DNA of 64,000 nucleotides, taken from Alnus glutinosa. Its lineage: Eukaryota > Streptophyta > Magnoliopsida > Fagales > Betulaceae. This document shows positions 11,833 to 24,174 of this stretch, piece by piece. The notes under the pieces were generated by a model, which saw nothing but the letters and a program-made list of their open reading frames with translations, did not search any database and was not told where the DNA came from. The position numbers and the translations under genes were made by a program. The stretch spans positions 11,084,654 to 11,148,653 of the forward strand of contig NC_084886.1 of NCBI RefSeq assembly GCF_958979055.1. Direction: 5' to 3'. Position 1 is the first letter of the stretch. Every line of letters begins with the position of its first letter.

Positions 11833-12459
11833 TTGGTCAAGAATAAAGCACGACTTGTTGCCCATGGGTACACTCAAATTGAGGGAATAGACTTTGATGA
11901 AACCTTTGCTCCGGTTGCTAGGTTAGAATCCATTAGAATTCTTATCTCCATCCCTTGCCATCTTGGATTCAAGCTTTATCAGATGGATGTAAAGAGTGCA
12001 TTTTTGAACGGCATCCTACAAGAAGAAGTTTATGTAGAACAACCGAAAGGATTTCAAGATCCTCATCATCCCCATTATGTCTACAAGATAAAGAAAGCCC
12101 TTTATGGGCTTAAGCAGGCTCCTCGTGCTTGGTATGAGCGTCTCACTACATACCTTTTGGCCAAGGGGTTTACAAGGGGACAGGCTGATCAGACCTTGTT
12201 CATCAGAAATCAAAGTACACACAAGCTCATTGCTCAAATCTATGTTGATGACATTATATTTGAAACTACTCTAGATTCCCTAGCCCATGAATTTTCTGAG
12301 GAGATGAAGCAGGAATTTGAGATGAGCATGATTGGTGAGTTGAACTACTTTCTTGATCCTCAAGTCAAACAAACTTCTGTAGTCATTTTCATCTCTCAAT
12401 CCAAGTATGCTAAGGATCTGGTTAAACGTTTCGATCTAGATGAGAAGAGTCATGCTCGG
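11833..12459 (+). pseudogene. Copia reverse transcriptase remnant
   Basis: Conserved blocks run in order: [65 protein letters not shown] and the catalytic YVDD at about 12241. The frame then runs to EKSHAR, where it stops abruptly at the border of the nested block at 12460. When RNase H resumes at 17515 about 80 codons of the usual connecting sequence are missing, so the nested insertion came with a deletion. Confidence 0.88.
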
Positions 12460-15400
12460 TGTAATGCCCCAGATTTTTATTAGACACAATATTTTTTTTA
12501 TAATAATAATAATAATAATAAAATAACTTATTAAGTAAGTTAAGTAACTAAAGCAACAAGTTGGAAAAAAAAAAAAAAAAAAAAAAAAACTTATAACTTG
12601 CACAGCAAGTTATTTTCTTCTTTTATTATTTTCTTCTTCTCTCTCTTTTCTTCGTCTTCTTCCTTCTTCGTTTCTTTTCCTTTCTTCTTTTTCCCGAGAG
12701 ACACAGGGAGAGACGAGAGAGTGAGGGATCGAGGGAAAGAGAGAGAGATCGATAGATAGAGAGCAAAGATTGAGAGGGAGACAGAGAGAGGAGGCCGAGA
12801 GATCGAGAGAGAGGTGGAGAAGAAGGGATCCGGTGGATCCGTGAGCTGGAGGACACGATTTTTGGCGAGGCAGAGTGATTTCTGGCGGAACCCAGACTCA
12901 ATTTCCGGCAAAAAATCTGTGCGTTGAAACCCATCAAACCCATGAGACCCGTGACCCATGAGCTGAACCCGACGATTCCTGGTGAAACCGTGACTGTGAG
13001 ACCCGAGAACCCGTTGAACCCGATCCTCCATTTACGAACTCCGGCGAACCAGAGACGACTCGGCGGCCTGTGATGTGATTTCCGGTCGAGCCAGTGGCGT
13101 TTTTCAGTGGGTCGTCGGAGGGAACAGATTCCGGTGGACCCAGAGCTAACTTCCGGTAGCTTTTTCGGCCAGTTGAGCTAGGAGATGTTTATGGTGATTG
13201 AGGGCGGTTTTTCGGCGGTTTTTGGGGTGACTTTTTCCGATGAATTTTTGTGGAAATCCTTGTGGTGAGTGAATCTTATATTAAAGTTTAATTTAATTGA
13301 TTATTGATTTGGGTTAGGTTTTTGATGAATTCGGTTTTGTAGAGTGATTTTCTGGGTGTCCGGCTGGGTTGTGTGATGGTGGTTACGGTTGCTGTGATAG
13401 GGTGTTTTGGATGGGTGCTTTGATTGGCCAGTTGCTGTGATGTTGTAGTTTGGGTCCTTGTTAATTGATCATGTATGTGTGTGATTTTGGGTAGAACCCG
13501 TGTTCCCCTATTGGCTGAATACTGCCTTGATGTTGCAGGTGATTTTGGGAATGGTCTTGTGGTGGATTTTTAATGAGTTCGGTTTAATATTAGTTGGTTT
13601 GAGTTATGGAATTTTGGACTATGGATTTGATGATTTAAGAAAGTTCATTTTTGGGGATTTCTGTGAATAAGCCAAATGATTTCTTGCTTCTTTTATGTTG
13701 AAATTACTAACTATTGAGGATTTAGTTCACTAAGGTAGTGGTGTTGGTTAGATTACTCTGAATTTCAAGTGGGTGATGATGTTGGTTTATATTTTATTAT
13801 TAGAGATTGAATTTAATTGTGTTGGATTGTTGTTTGGGTTTGTGTGGTAGAGGTTAATGCTAATTGAAACTGGTAGAATGGTTTGGTTAGTCTCTTGTAG
13901 TGACCATGTATGGAGAGAGTGGTTTTAATGGGTGTTCTTGATGGGATTCAAATCTGGATTTTGGATTGATAATTGTTGATGTTGGATTTTTGATTAAGTC
14001 CCCGTAGTGTTATTTTAATGACATTGGAGTTGGTTTTAGGCCTTTGATGCTTATGGGTGCCTAGGCCCTTGATTGGAGTTGATTCGGAGAATCCCTTCTA
14101 TATGATAGCCAAATGGAGTTTATGTGGTGTTGTTGAGATTTTGATTAGGCTCTATGGAGGTTGGATCGAATGGGTATCCGGTTAGAGGATTTTGGTGGTT
14201 TTTGGATTTGTAAATTTGGAGATATTATGACAGTGTTGAATTATCGGAATGTTTACCTAACTAGAAATGAAGTTAGGGAATGGGTAAATAAAGTAAATGA
14301 AAGCATATAGGAAATGGATGGAATACATAAAAATTATAATATGTTAAATAAGGTTAAAGTCCTAAAGCTAAACTCCTTGAATGGTTAGTAAATGATAAAG
14401 ATTAAGTATTAAATATAATGGTTAAATGTGAATGCCTTAGATTGGTAAATTGTTCAAATAACCTTAAGACAAGAAAAATAAAATAGTGGTATTATGGGTA
14501 TACCTAAATAGACTCTAAAGTCAAATAGTATTGGAACTTTACAATTTATGTGCCTATATGCGTATTGTGAAATATATAAGTGTGTTATGAGATTAGGTTT
14601 AGCTTAATAAACATTCTATACATAGATGTCTATACATATATATGTACATGGGCCAAATACACTTAGTTAGCTTAAATGAATAAACAACTATAAGACTTAT
14701 AGTTAATAACAATAACAAATAAACTAATGAATATGGTAAATACATCTTGGTATTAATAATCAAAGATATCATTAGAACCCAAACCTAAATGATAACCTAA
14801 TAATGGTTTAGGATACTTAACTAGACTTAGAAGCGGCTAATGAGACGTGTGAGCATGTGGGTAGTCTATGGGTCATAGAGTATAGAGTTCCATAGTGTTG
14901 TCTAACGTTATAAGTATTTGCAGGGTCGCGTCATAATTGGAGACTTAAATGGGTTCTTCAACGTAGAGTTGGAGTCGTGAGTCCAATGCAGCCAGGTGAT
15001 ATTTTACTCACTGAGAAACTGTTATTTTTATATATTATAGGATTGCAAAATATATATGTTGTTTTATAAATCTGAACAAACTGTATGTTGAATATATCTA
15101 TTTTGCTTGATTTGAGTACTTTGGAGTATGTTCAAATATATCAATGATAGTTTCAGAATCTAGTATTGTGTGTTGCATGATTTGGATGAAGTATTGAATT
15201 GTTTAGCAAAATATGATTTATCAGCATGATACAGTAATGCAATATTTATTGGTCAAGCACAAAGCATAGAGCATAAAGTATACAGTAACCCAGTAGTAAC
15301 CCAGCAGCAGCCCAGTAACAGCTCAGTTCAGCAGTTTAACAGCAGCACATCAGCATGCGTAGCATATATAGCATGATTTAAATTGTGTGATGTTTTCATG

Positions 15401-15542
15401 ATATAGAATATTGTAGTTCTTATACTAGACGTATTAATATGCCTAAGAGTTTCAATGGCAAAGAACTTATGTATACTTCTATTGTCTAGCTGCATAATTT
15501 AAGAACATTGAGCTTTGAGGTGCAAGGGTATTGTCATTATTC

Positions 15543-15925
15543 AGTATGAGTAATACAGTGTCCTGAAAGTAGGTAGATGGATTGTCGTGGCACATCAGTA
15601 AGAAGTGCTTGGATATCAGAGTTTTGTTTTAGTAATCGTATGGACAACTATGTGCCATAGACATGAAGTTGTAATGCTCTAGGATTCGATGTTAACCATA
15701 TTCAAAACATGATAGTAAGCTCGTACTAAAAAGCGAGATGGCATGTTTTAAGTTTGGTGTACTTGGATGTGACGCTATTGGTTGCAATATCAGTGTAACT
15801 TGGGAGTAGGTAGGTGGATTGTCGTGGTACATCAGTAAGAAGTGCTTGGATATCAAAGTTTTAAAATAGTAACCGCATGGACAACTGTGTGCCATAGACA
15901 TGAAGTTGTAATGCCCTGAGGCACG
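15543..15925. repeat. Direct repeat pair within the LTR-like block
   Basis: Sequence around GGTAGATGGATTGTCGTGG at about 15571-15680 recurs at 15810-15925 (GGTAGGTGGATTGTCGTGG), each copy ending ATAGACATGAAGTTGTAATG. The spacing is about 240 bp. Confidence 0.85.
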
Positions 15926-16597
15926 GTGATATCACAGTTAATAACGTTAGTTCTCTGTGCATTTGAGCTACCAACATAAAAGTATTATTGTAGATGGGTG
16001 CGTACGTAGTTGCTTTCAAGCCAATGGAACTTCTACGTATGGGTTCAACTACATAGTATGTTTTAAATGTATTTTGATAGTCGGTGTTTGCTATATCAGC
16101 TATGGGGGTTTTCAAACAAAATTTTATAAATTGATAGCTGTTATAGTGTACGCGTGACTAAAAAGAAAAGTTGGTTCATTGCGAAAACTCGGTTAGCTCA
16201 ATATCACTGAGGTCTCGGTATTATGTACTGAGACGGTGAACTCACTCTTTCACCTATACGGATGTGGCAAACCCCCACAACAGTATAGATGATGTTCCCC
16301 TGGCTGCAGGTACTCCGGTCGTAGTGATGGTTTTATAGTTGTGCATGTGGGATATTATGGTCAAAGCTCGCCACGACGGTCGTAATTAAGGGACCATGGG
16401 CGTCCTCTATTTTATAAGTTTTGCTGATGGCTTGTGACGCCTGTGTCACTTGTTATTGTATAAAGCCATTTCTGTTATGTATTTATATTGATGAAAGACT
16501 TAAACGCATAGATGTTAAATGGCTCTTGTTGTTATTGATTTATGATAGATGTTTAAGATGTGATTTCCGCTATTAGGTTTATGTTTTCCGTTGCATA

Positions 16598-17340
16598 TAG
16601 GGGTGTAAAATGAGCTCGGCCGCTCGTGAACTCAGTTCGGCTAAACTCAATTCGGTCTCGGTTTGAATAATAAATTAGCCGTTCGTGAACACAATAATAT
16701 GTTCGAATATTAAACGAGACATATTCGTATAAACTCGGCTCGACTCGGATAAGCTTGTATAAACTCGTATAACTTCATTTTTATGATTTTTTCTTAGTAT
16801 TATTTTAATTTTGTAATAAGAACATCTTAAGTAAAAATGTATCATCTTCCTAATATGATAGATATAGCTTGAATTATTGTTATGAGTTTAATTTTATAGA
16901 TTTGTGTGTACATAAGTGTGTTTGTGAGTATGTGTGGTTATATGTGTTTGTGTGCACACATGTAATTTGTGTATGTGCATAATAAATTTATATACATACA
17001 TATAAACTCGAGATTATATTATTTAAGATTCAAGTTAATTTATTTAATGAACTCAGATAATAAAATTTTAACAAGACTTAATTAATTAATTATTAGTATG
17101 GATTTATGAAAATATAAACAATCATGATATATACTTTATATAAGAAATGAATAAGTTAATTGAGCAGCTCGTGATAAGATCGAATTCGACTCGTGTTCGA
17201 AATAAAATTAAACGAGCCAAGCTTGAACACAATATTTTGTTCGATGATAAGTTCAAGCTCGACTCGTGTTCGAAATAAAATTAAATGAGCCGAGCTTGAA
17301 CATTCAATACTCGATTCGACTCGGCTCGAATACAGCCCTA
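16598..17340. mobile_element. Non-autonomous hAT-like element (TAGGGGTGTAAA family)
   Basis: The left end is TAGGGGTGTAAAATGAGC, the right end CTCGAATACAGCCCTA. The flanking 8-bp duplication is GTTGCATA at 16590-16597 and GCTGCATA at 17341-17348 (one mismatch). Subterminal GAGCTCGGC/CGAGTCGAGC motifs match the copy at 677-3022. No coding capacity. Confidence 0.72.
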
Positions 17341-17514
17341 GCTGCATAGTAGGTAGATGTTGTACTCTGATTTACCAAGTACATATTATGAGGTATGTAC
17401 CCTATGTTGGCATTGCGACACATCTTCATGCCACTGTGAGGATCCATTTGCATTTTAAGAGATTAATGTTTATGAGATGTTTTGTATTAAAAAAAAAAAA
17501 AATGGGTCGTCACA

Positions 17515-17955
17515 ATTGTTGAAGGATACTTTGATGCAGACTGTGCTGGAAATGCCGATGATAGGAAAAGCACCTCGGGAGGATGCTTCTATGTGGGAAA
17601 CAATCTTGTAGCTTGGATGAGTAGGAAACAAGCCTCGATTTCTCTCTCCATTGCTGAGGTTGAGCATATTGCTGCGGGAAGCTGTTGTACCCAATTGTTG
17701 TGGATGAAGAAGCTGTTATGTGACTATGGATTCACTCAGGATACCATGATTATCAACTGTGATAATACTAGTGCTATAAATATTTCCAAGAATCCTGTTC
17801 AACACTCTCGGACCAAACACATTGACATCAGACATCACTTCCTGCGTGATCTTGTGGAATCCAAGATAGTTTATCTCTCTTTCATTCCCACTGATAACCA
17901 ATTGGCTGACATTCTTACCAAACCTCTAGATGGTAGCAGGTTTGAGTCCCTTTGA
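17515..17955 (+). pseudogene. Copia RNase H remnant
   Basis: The frame reads EGYFDADCAGNADDRKSTSG, then WMSRKQASISLSIAEVEHIA, NCDNTSAINISKNP, TKHIDIRHHFLRD and QLADILTKPLDG: the RNase H domain and C-terminal end of Copia pol. The EVEHIA segment (usually EAEYIA) retains the acidic residue. It is separated from its reverse transcriptase by the 5-kb insertion. Confidence 0.9.
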
Positions 17956-19211
17956 AAAGCCATTGGTGTGTGTGACATGTCATAGACATGTTTTTCCATG
18001 CTAGGATTAGGCTTCCTTGTGTTTCTTAAGTCTTATCCTCTGATAGCATGATGTTGATAGTAATAATAATAATAAAAATAAAATAAAGATTGGGGAGTTC
18101 TGTAGCAGAGTGGTTCTTTTTAAAGTTTGTCAACTATCTAATGTATCTTACTCTATTTTATTGGTTCATTGTGCTTTGATGTATTATACTTACATGTGGT
18201 TGAGAACATAAGTCTGACATATGTAAAGTTTTCCTGCTCATTTTCTTTATGATTGATAGTTGCTTTTCTCATGTGATGATATTGTGCATTATCCAAGGCT
18301 TCTCTAAGGTGCATTCTTTCTTCTCTGACTTCTTGGTTCTGGAAATTCTAATGAGAGAGATGTTTTTGACAAAATGGTTAAAATGACCAATATGCTAGTT
18401 GAACCTAGAGCCTAAAAATTCTAGCATTCTTTTTAGGCTGCAGCACCAACAAAAACCAAGCAGTTATTCTTCTGAATTATGTGTTATATGCGTATATTCA
18501 CTGCTTCTATGCTGAATTAGCTTTATATCTTGTCTTTCATGGTGCAAGTAAAAATTTTACCTTGTCCTTCATGGTACAAGTAAAAACATTTAGGTGCTGC
18601 ATCTTAGAGGAAGTGTATCAGATGAGGAGGGTTAGGCCCTAGTAAATAATGAGGTTTGACTTTTGACTGACCTTTCATTGATTTTCTCTATTGTCTAGAA
18701 AATCTGGTTCCTTTAAGCTATATGAGTGAATTTCAAAACCTTTTTGAGAAAGTCTTCACACACTCACACGCATTACATGAGTTAAGCAAGATATTTTAAT
18801 TATTATGTTTATAGGAAAAAAAATTTGCCTATCCAATGCTTGTATATCGACTCTATGTCTGTGTAATTATGATTTGCAGTTTGGCAGATTTCTCAGAATT
18901 GGATACATGCGTGTGATGCTCTACTTGTGAAGGAACTAACCTTGTAGCTTTTCTCTCTCTTTTGAGCAAGATGTTTTCATGTTTAACGGGTTCTTTGGTC
19001 TTTAGAACTATTGTTGGATATTTTATTACTCTGTTTACCCTTGTCCTTCTATGACATCTAGGGGGAGTAATTGTTGCGTGGCATTTCTTATTACTCTGTT
19101 TTACCCTTTGTCCTTTTGTGACAAAAAGGGGAAGTAATTTTTTATTTGGACCGAGATTGTATTTTTAACCAGTCAAGTGATTTTTGTCCCAGAATGGCCA
19201 AAGGGGAAGTT
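17956..19211 (+). other. 3' non-coding region of the Sirevirus-like element with repeated polypurine tracts
   Basis: No gene is seen. Three similar purine-rich tracts precede the LTR: AGGGGGAGTAATT near 19061, AAAAGGGGAAGTAATTT near 19124 and CAAAGGGGAAGTTTGTTAG at about 19199-19217, the last directly abutting the LTR start TGTTAG. Multiple polypurine tracts upstream of the 3' LTR are a known trait of Sireviruses. Confidence 0.6.
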
Positions 19212-20427
19212 TGTTAGTTTGTGATTTGCTACATTATGTTGGACAAAAGCACTTCTATATAATGATGCTTTTTATACAGGGATGTTGTTTTATTCGGAGT
19301 CTACACTTCAGTTTTGTTCTTCAAAGAAGACTATGTGCGGAATTCAAGGCAGTTAGTATAGTTCCCTTGCAACCGTCCGGACGCTTATATGTCCAAGCAT
19401 CATCCATCTAGACGACAAGAACTTTCCGTCCGGACCTTCCTTTGTGTCGAGAAGCTTTGAACTGCTCCAGCCTGCATCCGTTCGGATGACTCAACAACAC
19501 GTCTGGACGCTGTCCAGTGTTCGATCAACTATGTAATTTCTTTTCAAAATACAGATATGGGAAGATAGCTGCAACCGTCCGGATGATGTGTGTTCCCGTC
19601 CGGACGCGCTCATTCATAAGGCAAGTTGTGCATTCAAAATCCAGATGTCTAGACGTTAGTCTTCATGGTCCGACGCTCAAGCTTCATATATGAAAATTGC
19701 GTGCATCAGATCAACCATCCGGACGACAGATGTTATGGTTCGGGTGCGCCAAGCCTTGATATGGAAATTGCTTGCAGCTAAAGTGTGACTGTCCGGACGT
19801 TAGAAAAACACCGTCCGGACGCGGCTTAATTCAAGAAAGAATTTCAGTGAAATTTAGAAAGTCGATTGCACAGTTGTCCATCTGGACGCCTTATGTCTAT
19901 CGTTCGGACGGCACCTAGGTATTTCAAGTCAGACCCTCATTTGAACCTGTAGCCTATAAATAGAGACCTCTAGGCTTGAGAATTGTAAGAATTCGGTATT
20001 GAATTCCATAGAGCTTAGAGAGTTTATTGTGAGGATTATTGTGCTAAAGTGTTATCTCTGAAGCTGTTGCCAAGTGTTGTTGTTGTGCTGAACTAAAGTC
20101 TATCTTAGGGGTTGACCCTAAGATAAAGGATTCCATTAAAGACTCCTTCAAGTAGGAGACTTGGTTGGCAAGCGTTTGTGTTGGGTTACACGTCAGAGTT
20201 TAAGGTACTTCCATTGCATAAGAGTATGTGAGTGCTACTGCTTTGTAACTAGCTTTGTCTTCTGAATAGTGAATTTCCTAGGTTTGGCTGCCCCGGAGTG
20301 ATTTTTCTCTTAATTGAGTTTTCACTTCGTTAACAAAATATCTGTCTCTTTATTTTCCGCATTGTGATATTTTGTTGCACACTTTTGCACATACTTGTTA
20401 AAATTAGAAATCCTTTAATTTTCAACA
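19212..20427 (+). mobile_element. 3' LTR of the Sirevirus-like element
   Basis: It starts TGTTAGTTTG right after the last polypurine tract and ends TTTTCAACA. Between about 19370 and 19920 it carries some fifteen exact or degenerate copies of the palindrome CGTCCGGACG. The right half (GTGTTGGGTTACACGTCAG, GGCTGCCCCGGAGTG) matches a second LTR copy at 35507-36800. Confidence 0.8.
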
Positions 20428-21115
20428 TCCACGAGAGTCTCACAATTAGTAGGAAAAACACCTGAATAGGGGGTCCAAGACATTTATCCAGTGGTCGCAG
20501 TATCTTTGAACATAATGTCTAATAAACGAAGGTTCTCTAAACCTTTTTCCCAGAATTTTGAAGCATCGGGACTTCTTTCTGGTTGTAGGGATAACGATAG
20601 AGACTTACACAAGTAGGTATACCTTCAAGGGATTTATGCATAAAGAAAATTGAACATCCTACACAAGTAAATAAATAACTCAAGTTAATGATGATTGTAG
20701 AGTAAATTCCCTCTTCGTCTTTTGGTATATATAATTGAAGAGTCTATTTGTTATTTTGGTAATGTGAAATGGAAGCTTAATTAAGCTCAAAAATCATAAA
20801 ACTGATTATGGATAAACTGGAAATGGAAGGTGCAAGGGATTTACGCATAAAGAAAATGAATATATTTAATCGAGAGAGGAATTATTTACTTCCATAGAAC
20901 ATTTAACTAGCAGAGAAATTCTACATGATAATAAACTTCCCAAGAAATGAGTAAAATACAAAAATGGGCTCCAAAGCACTTTCCCTGAGATTGAACTGAC
21001 AAACAAATATCAAAATGCTACTTTCTCCATCGCTTCCACCAACAGATTAAGGCCCTCAAGCTCTGGTGTATTATTATTCCTGGCACAAATATGGACCAGC
21101 ATGACTTAAAAAATA
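20428..21115. other. Intergenic stretch, no gene seen
   Basis: About 690 bp of AT-rich sequence between the Sirevirus LTR and the F-box pseudogene. A short imperfect direct repeat, GGGATTTATGCATAAAGAAAA (about 20630) and GGGATTTACGCATAAAGAAAA (about 20837), is the only structure noted. Confidence 0.5.
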
Positions 21116-21930
21116 TTAAGCCAAGGAAATAATTAAACAAAAAATTGTACTCAAATCAGTCAAAATTTTACACGATATCACCTCAAGAAGAACAAAGCTT
21201 CCCACACAAATGGTCGTCGCAAACGAATCAGACATACGAAGAAGCAGAACCCGCATGCTCCTTCTCTCCTCTATGTCATACCAAAAGAGACACTCGTCAT
21301 ACTGCTCCATCAGAACCTTCTTTCCATCTTTGGAGCACACCAAAGGCTTACAGTACTCAAGAGGCCAAGACACTGCATCTAGAATAATGGTGTAAAGCCG
21401 AGTCCAAGTGTTGTCTACCCCGTACTCCTTGATCACCCAAACATCTTTCAGTGTAACATAGACATTCGTACAAATACATATACATCCTCTCAAGACCACA
21501 AAACCGACCACTGAATCTTCATCCAATTGAACTAGGATCGTATACTCCCTGAACTTCTTGGTGGCTAGATCGAAAGCCAAAAGGGCGGATGAGGTGATCG
21601 GGAGCCCACTCAGAGTAACCAACCAATGGAAAGCACCGTTTAAGGAAGCCGAGCTCGAATAAGGACGGGACTCTTTAGGCCATTCCTCTTCAACCCTCGT
21701 CCAAGAATGCGTACTCAGACTATATACCTTGACTTCAAAGGCCCTTATCTCATCAAAATTTCTATAGAACTGCACAACCCTAATCACTTTGTAGTAGTCA
21801 TTAATTAGGTCGTACCTGAAGGCCATAGCAGCCAAGAAAGGCATAGAGTTGATGAAACCAGCAGAGTTTTCCATCAGCAAAGACGACAACTTCTTGTACC
21901 ATCTGATTAATGGGTTCCAAATTACAATAC

Positions 21931-23180
21931 TGATAATAGCTTAAAAGTGCATATTTTATCTATTAAAATAAGCATTATCATACTATGTTTTATCATAATT
22001 CTTGCATTTTATATTTAATTGGGGAATATTGTTTAATTATTAAAGTTGAGCTTAAATTGGTATTAATGCAATGAATTGTTATTTTGTAGAAGACTAAAAG
22101 AAGAAAAACGCGTGGAGGACCAAGGAAATAAAGAATAAATTCGTGAGGTCCACGTAGAAGAAAACAAGACATGGAAAATAAGAAAAGAATCTCTTTCCAT
22201 AACAAGGCAATTGATTTTCTTTCCTTACCCGGCAGATTTATGGGGACCTAACTCACACATATTTCTTACCATGAAAGAATCAGCACCTAATCAGCTCTTT
22301 CCATGCATAACTCGCCAACACATGTATGGAGACAATGGAAAAGTCATGCGCTGCATTAATTGTCGAGATACGTGATTTGTTTTCTATGAAGAGCCAAACT
22401 TGCAATAATTCTTAAACAAGGAAAGAATCAAGAAAGCATGTGTGTGGCATCGAAAGACTTAGCAAATTAGTCTCTATATATCATGCTTTGCTTGTGCTAA
22501 AATGGGGGAGAAGCCGAGGAGAAGCCAGAGGAGAAACAGAGAAGGGGGCAGTTATGGAGGCTCTCGACCGGTTTTGTTGTTTGTTATTTTTTATTTTTAT
22601 AAACATAAGTGGTTAAATCTCTAGCTAAGGCTAGGGGTGAAGCCTAGTATTTTTATTATGTATTCTTGAGACTATATTATTTGTTCTTCATAGATTAATG
22701 ATTAAATTTGGGGATGATTTTTATTTGATAGTAATTTAATGAAACAAGTTTATTTTGATCTATTATGATTTTTGTTTATATCAAATGCTTACTTTGTTTG
22801 ATTTGATATGATTCGAAAATATATTGAATGCTTAATTTATTGTGTCATGTTTATGAAATCAAATTTTCAATCAACCCATGTTTGATCTATTTTATATTAT
22901 GTCTCAAGGATATGTAATAAATTGCTAGGTGGATCCCTGAAGCCTTAGTGTTTTCTTTTAATTTTTCTTTTTATTAATTTAGTTTAGTTTATTTTATTTT
23001 AGTTTATCATCTATCAATTGCTCCACTTTTTAGTGGAAAAATCCATTCAATTTACTTTTTTGCACAATTATAGGAATTTTACTTGGTATCTACCATTCCC
23101 TGTGGATCGACCTCGTACTTACCGAGAATTTATTACTTGCGAAAACCTACACTTGGGTTTGCACCCTTTGTGGTCCAACA
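21931..23180 (+). repeat. 5' LTR of the Gypsy-like element
   Basis: 1250 bp, TG..CA ends. A TATA-like CTATATAT near 22474 followed by a purine-rich GGGGGAGAAGCCGAGGAG stretch is a plausible promoter and transcript start. Confidence 0.9.
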
Positions 23181-23186
23181 AGTTTT

Positions 23187-23203
23187 TGGCGCCGTTGCCG
23201 GGG
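23187..23203 (+). promoter_or_regulatory. Primer-binding site (tRNA-Asp type)
   Basis: TGGCGCCGTTGCCGGGG lies six bases after the 5' LTR end. It is complementary to the 3' end of plant tRNA-Asp. Confidence 0.85.
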
Positions 23204-23445
23204 AATGTGTTTCAGAAACTAAGTTTAATTTCTGTTATTATTTTTTATTTTTTATTTTTTATTTTTCTTTTAGTTTTGAAATGCAAGATTGGTGGAGCAA
23301 TCCTTTTTCAGGTGTGTACCCAAGATCATTGTGCAATCCATACTCACAAACGTATAATCACAATTGGCAAAATCACCCAAATTTCAGTTGAAATAATCAT
23401 TCATTTTTCAATGAGCCCCAAGGATTTCATTATCATCATCCTTTT

Positions 23446-24174
23446 GTGCCACCACATCAAAATACATTGGAGGATACATTCCAAAATTTTCTTCAAGTCA
23501 ACAACCAAATCCTTCAAACCAATATCAAGGATGATGCATTGCAAACCAATAACTTGGAGGAAACATTACAAGCCTTCATGAAAGAGCAAGCCCAAATCAA
23601 CCAAGACAACAAGCGAGATCTTCAGGAGTTGAAAAACTCACTCAATAGAATTGAGTCTTATTTGAAGAATGAGATTGAGAATGAAATTTTTTTTGACTCA
23701 ATGACTCAATATGGGGACAATGAAATTGAAAATCCTCAAATGGACGATGATGATATGTTGGGTGATGTTGAGGAAGATGCAAATGTCCATGAACTGAAGT
23801 TGGTTGAAACGCTTGAGCAAGATCATTTTGATATATCTTGTCTTTATGAGCCTTTAGAATCTTGCTTGACTAACTCTTGTGATTTGAATTTTTGATAGGA
23901 TTGTACACTTGGATTGGAGGTGAACACCTGGAAGCCGTTTGAACTGCCACCTCATGAGTTCAACCCATTGCCATCAAATGATATTGTGCAAAAAGATAAC
24001 TTAGAATCCTTGCCAGCAGCACGCAAGTATGCGCATTTAAAATTCAAGGATGACTTTCCCCTGGTAAGTTCATCCAAACTTGATGCTTTGCAAGGAGGTA
24101 AGTCATTTAATGTTTTGAATGATTATAAAAGCATGATGGGTTGGAACATTGCTGATAAGAAAAAAATGAAATAG
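23446..24174 (+). pseudogene. Truncated gag-derived reading frames of the Gypsy-like element
   Basis: The first frame (23446-23895, 149 codons) is rich in Q, N and E and predicted helical (LQELKNSLNRIESYL), followed by an acidic segment (QMDDDDMLGDVEEDA), resembling Gypsy gag/linker regions. After a stop at 23893-23895 a second frame (23914-24174) contains ARKYAHLKF, LPPHEFNPLPS and ends MMGWNIADKKKMK. In related elements a GWTIAD motif begins the reverse transcriptase region, so the pol gene appears deleted exactly there. Function in packaging is possible but unproven. Confidence 0.6.

Larger units (their letters stand above)
12460..17514. mobile_element. Large LTR-like block (possible solo LTR) nested in the Copia element
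   Basis: The block begins TGTAATGCCCC and ends GGGTCGTCACA, so it has TG..CA ends that are also imperfect inverted repeats. It interrupts the Copia pol frame. Early parts are CT-rich then G/T-rich without long ORFs, and no gag or pol domain is present, which suits a long solo LTR or non-coding LARD-type element. No 5-bp target duplication is seen (CTCGG at left, ATTGT at right), consistent with the loss of pol sequence at the site. It contains a ~135-bp direct repeat (15543-15680 and 15790-15925) and an hAT-like insertion at 16598-17340. Confidence 0.6.
9751..20427 (+). mobile_element. Degenerate Copia retrotransposon, Sirevirus-like, split by a nested insertion
   Basis: Remnants occur in the Copia order on the plus strand. 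A zinc-knuckle trace (CHHC-x4-GH) lies near 9800. Protease (WYLDSDCSKHMT, active-site DSG changed to DSD) is near 10098. The GAG-pre-integrase segment is at 10480-10608. Integrase is at 10672-11090 with an in-frame stop at 10972-10974. Reverse transcriptase is at 11833-12459 with the YVDD motif. RNase H resumes at 17515-17955, and the 3' LTR is 19212-20427. The 5' LTR and most of gag are gone; the left border coincides with the breakpoint of duplication copy A. Several stops and frameshifts make it non-functional. Sirevirus assignment rests on pol similarity, the long 3' non-coding region and repeated polypurine tracts. Confidence 0.88.

Noticed and set aside
12591..13031. 146-codon minus-strand ORF
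   Set aside because: It is a shadow of a GA/CT-rich stretch within the LTR-like block; the predicted protein is Ser/Leu/Lys repeats.
21145..21395. Plus-strand ORFs opposite the F-box pseudogene
   Set aside because: They are antisense shadows of the FBA coding frame, which has clear homology on the minus strand.
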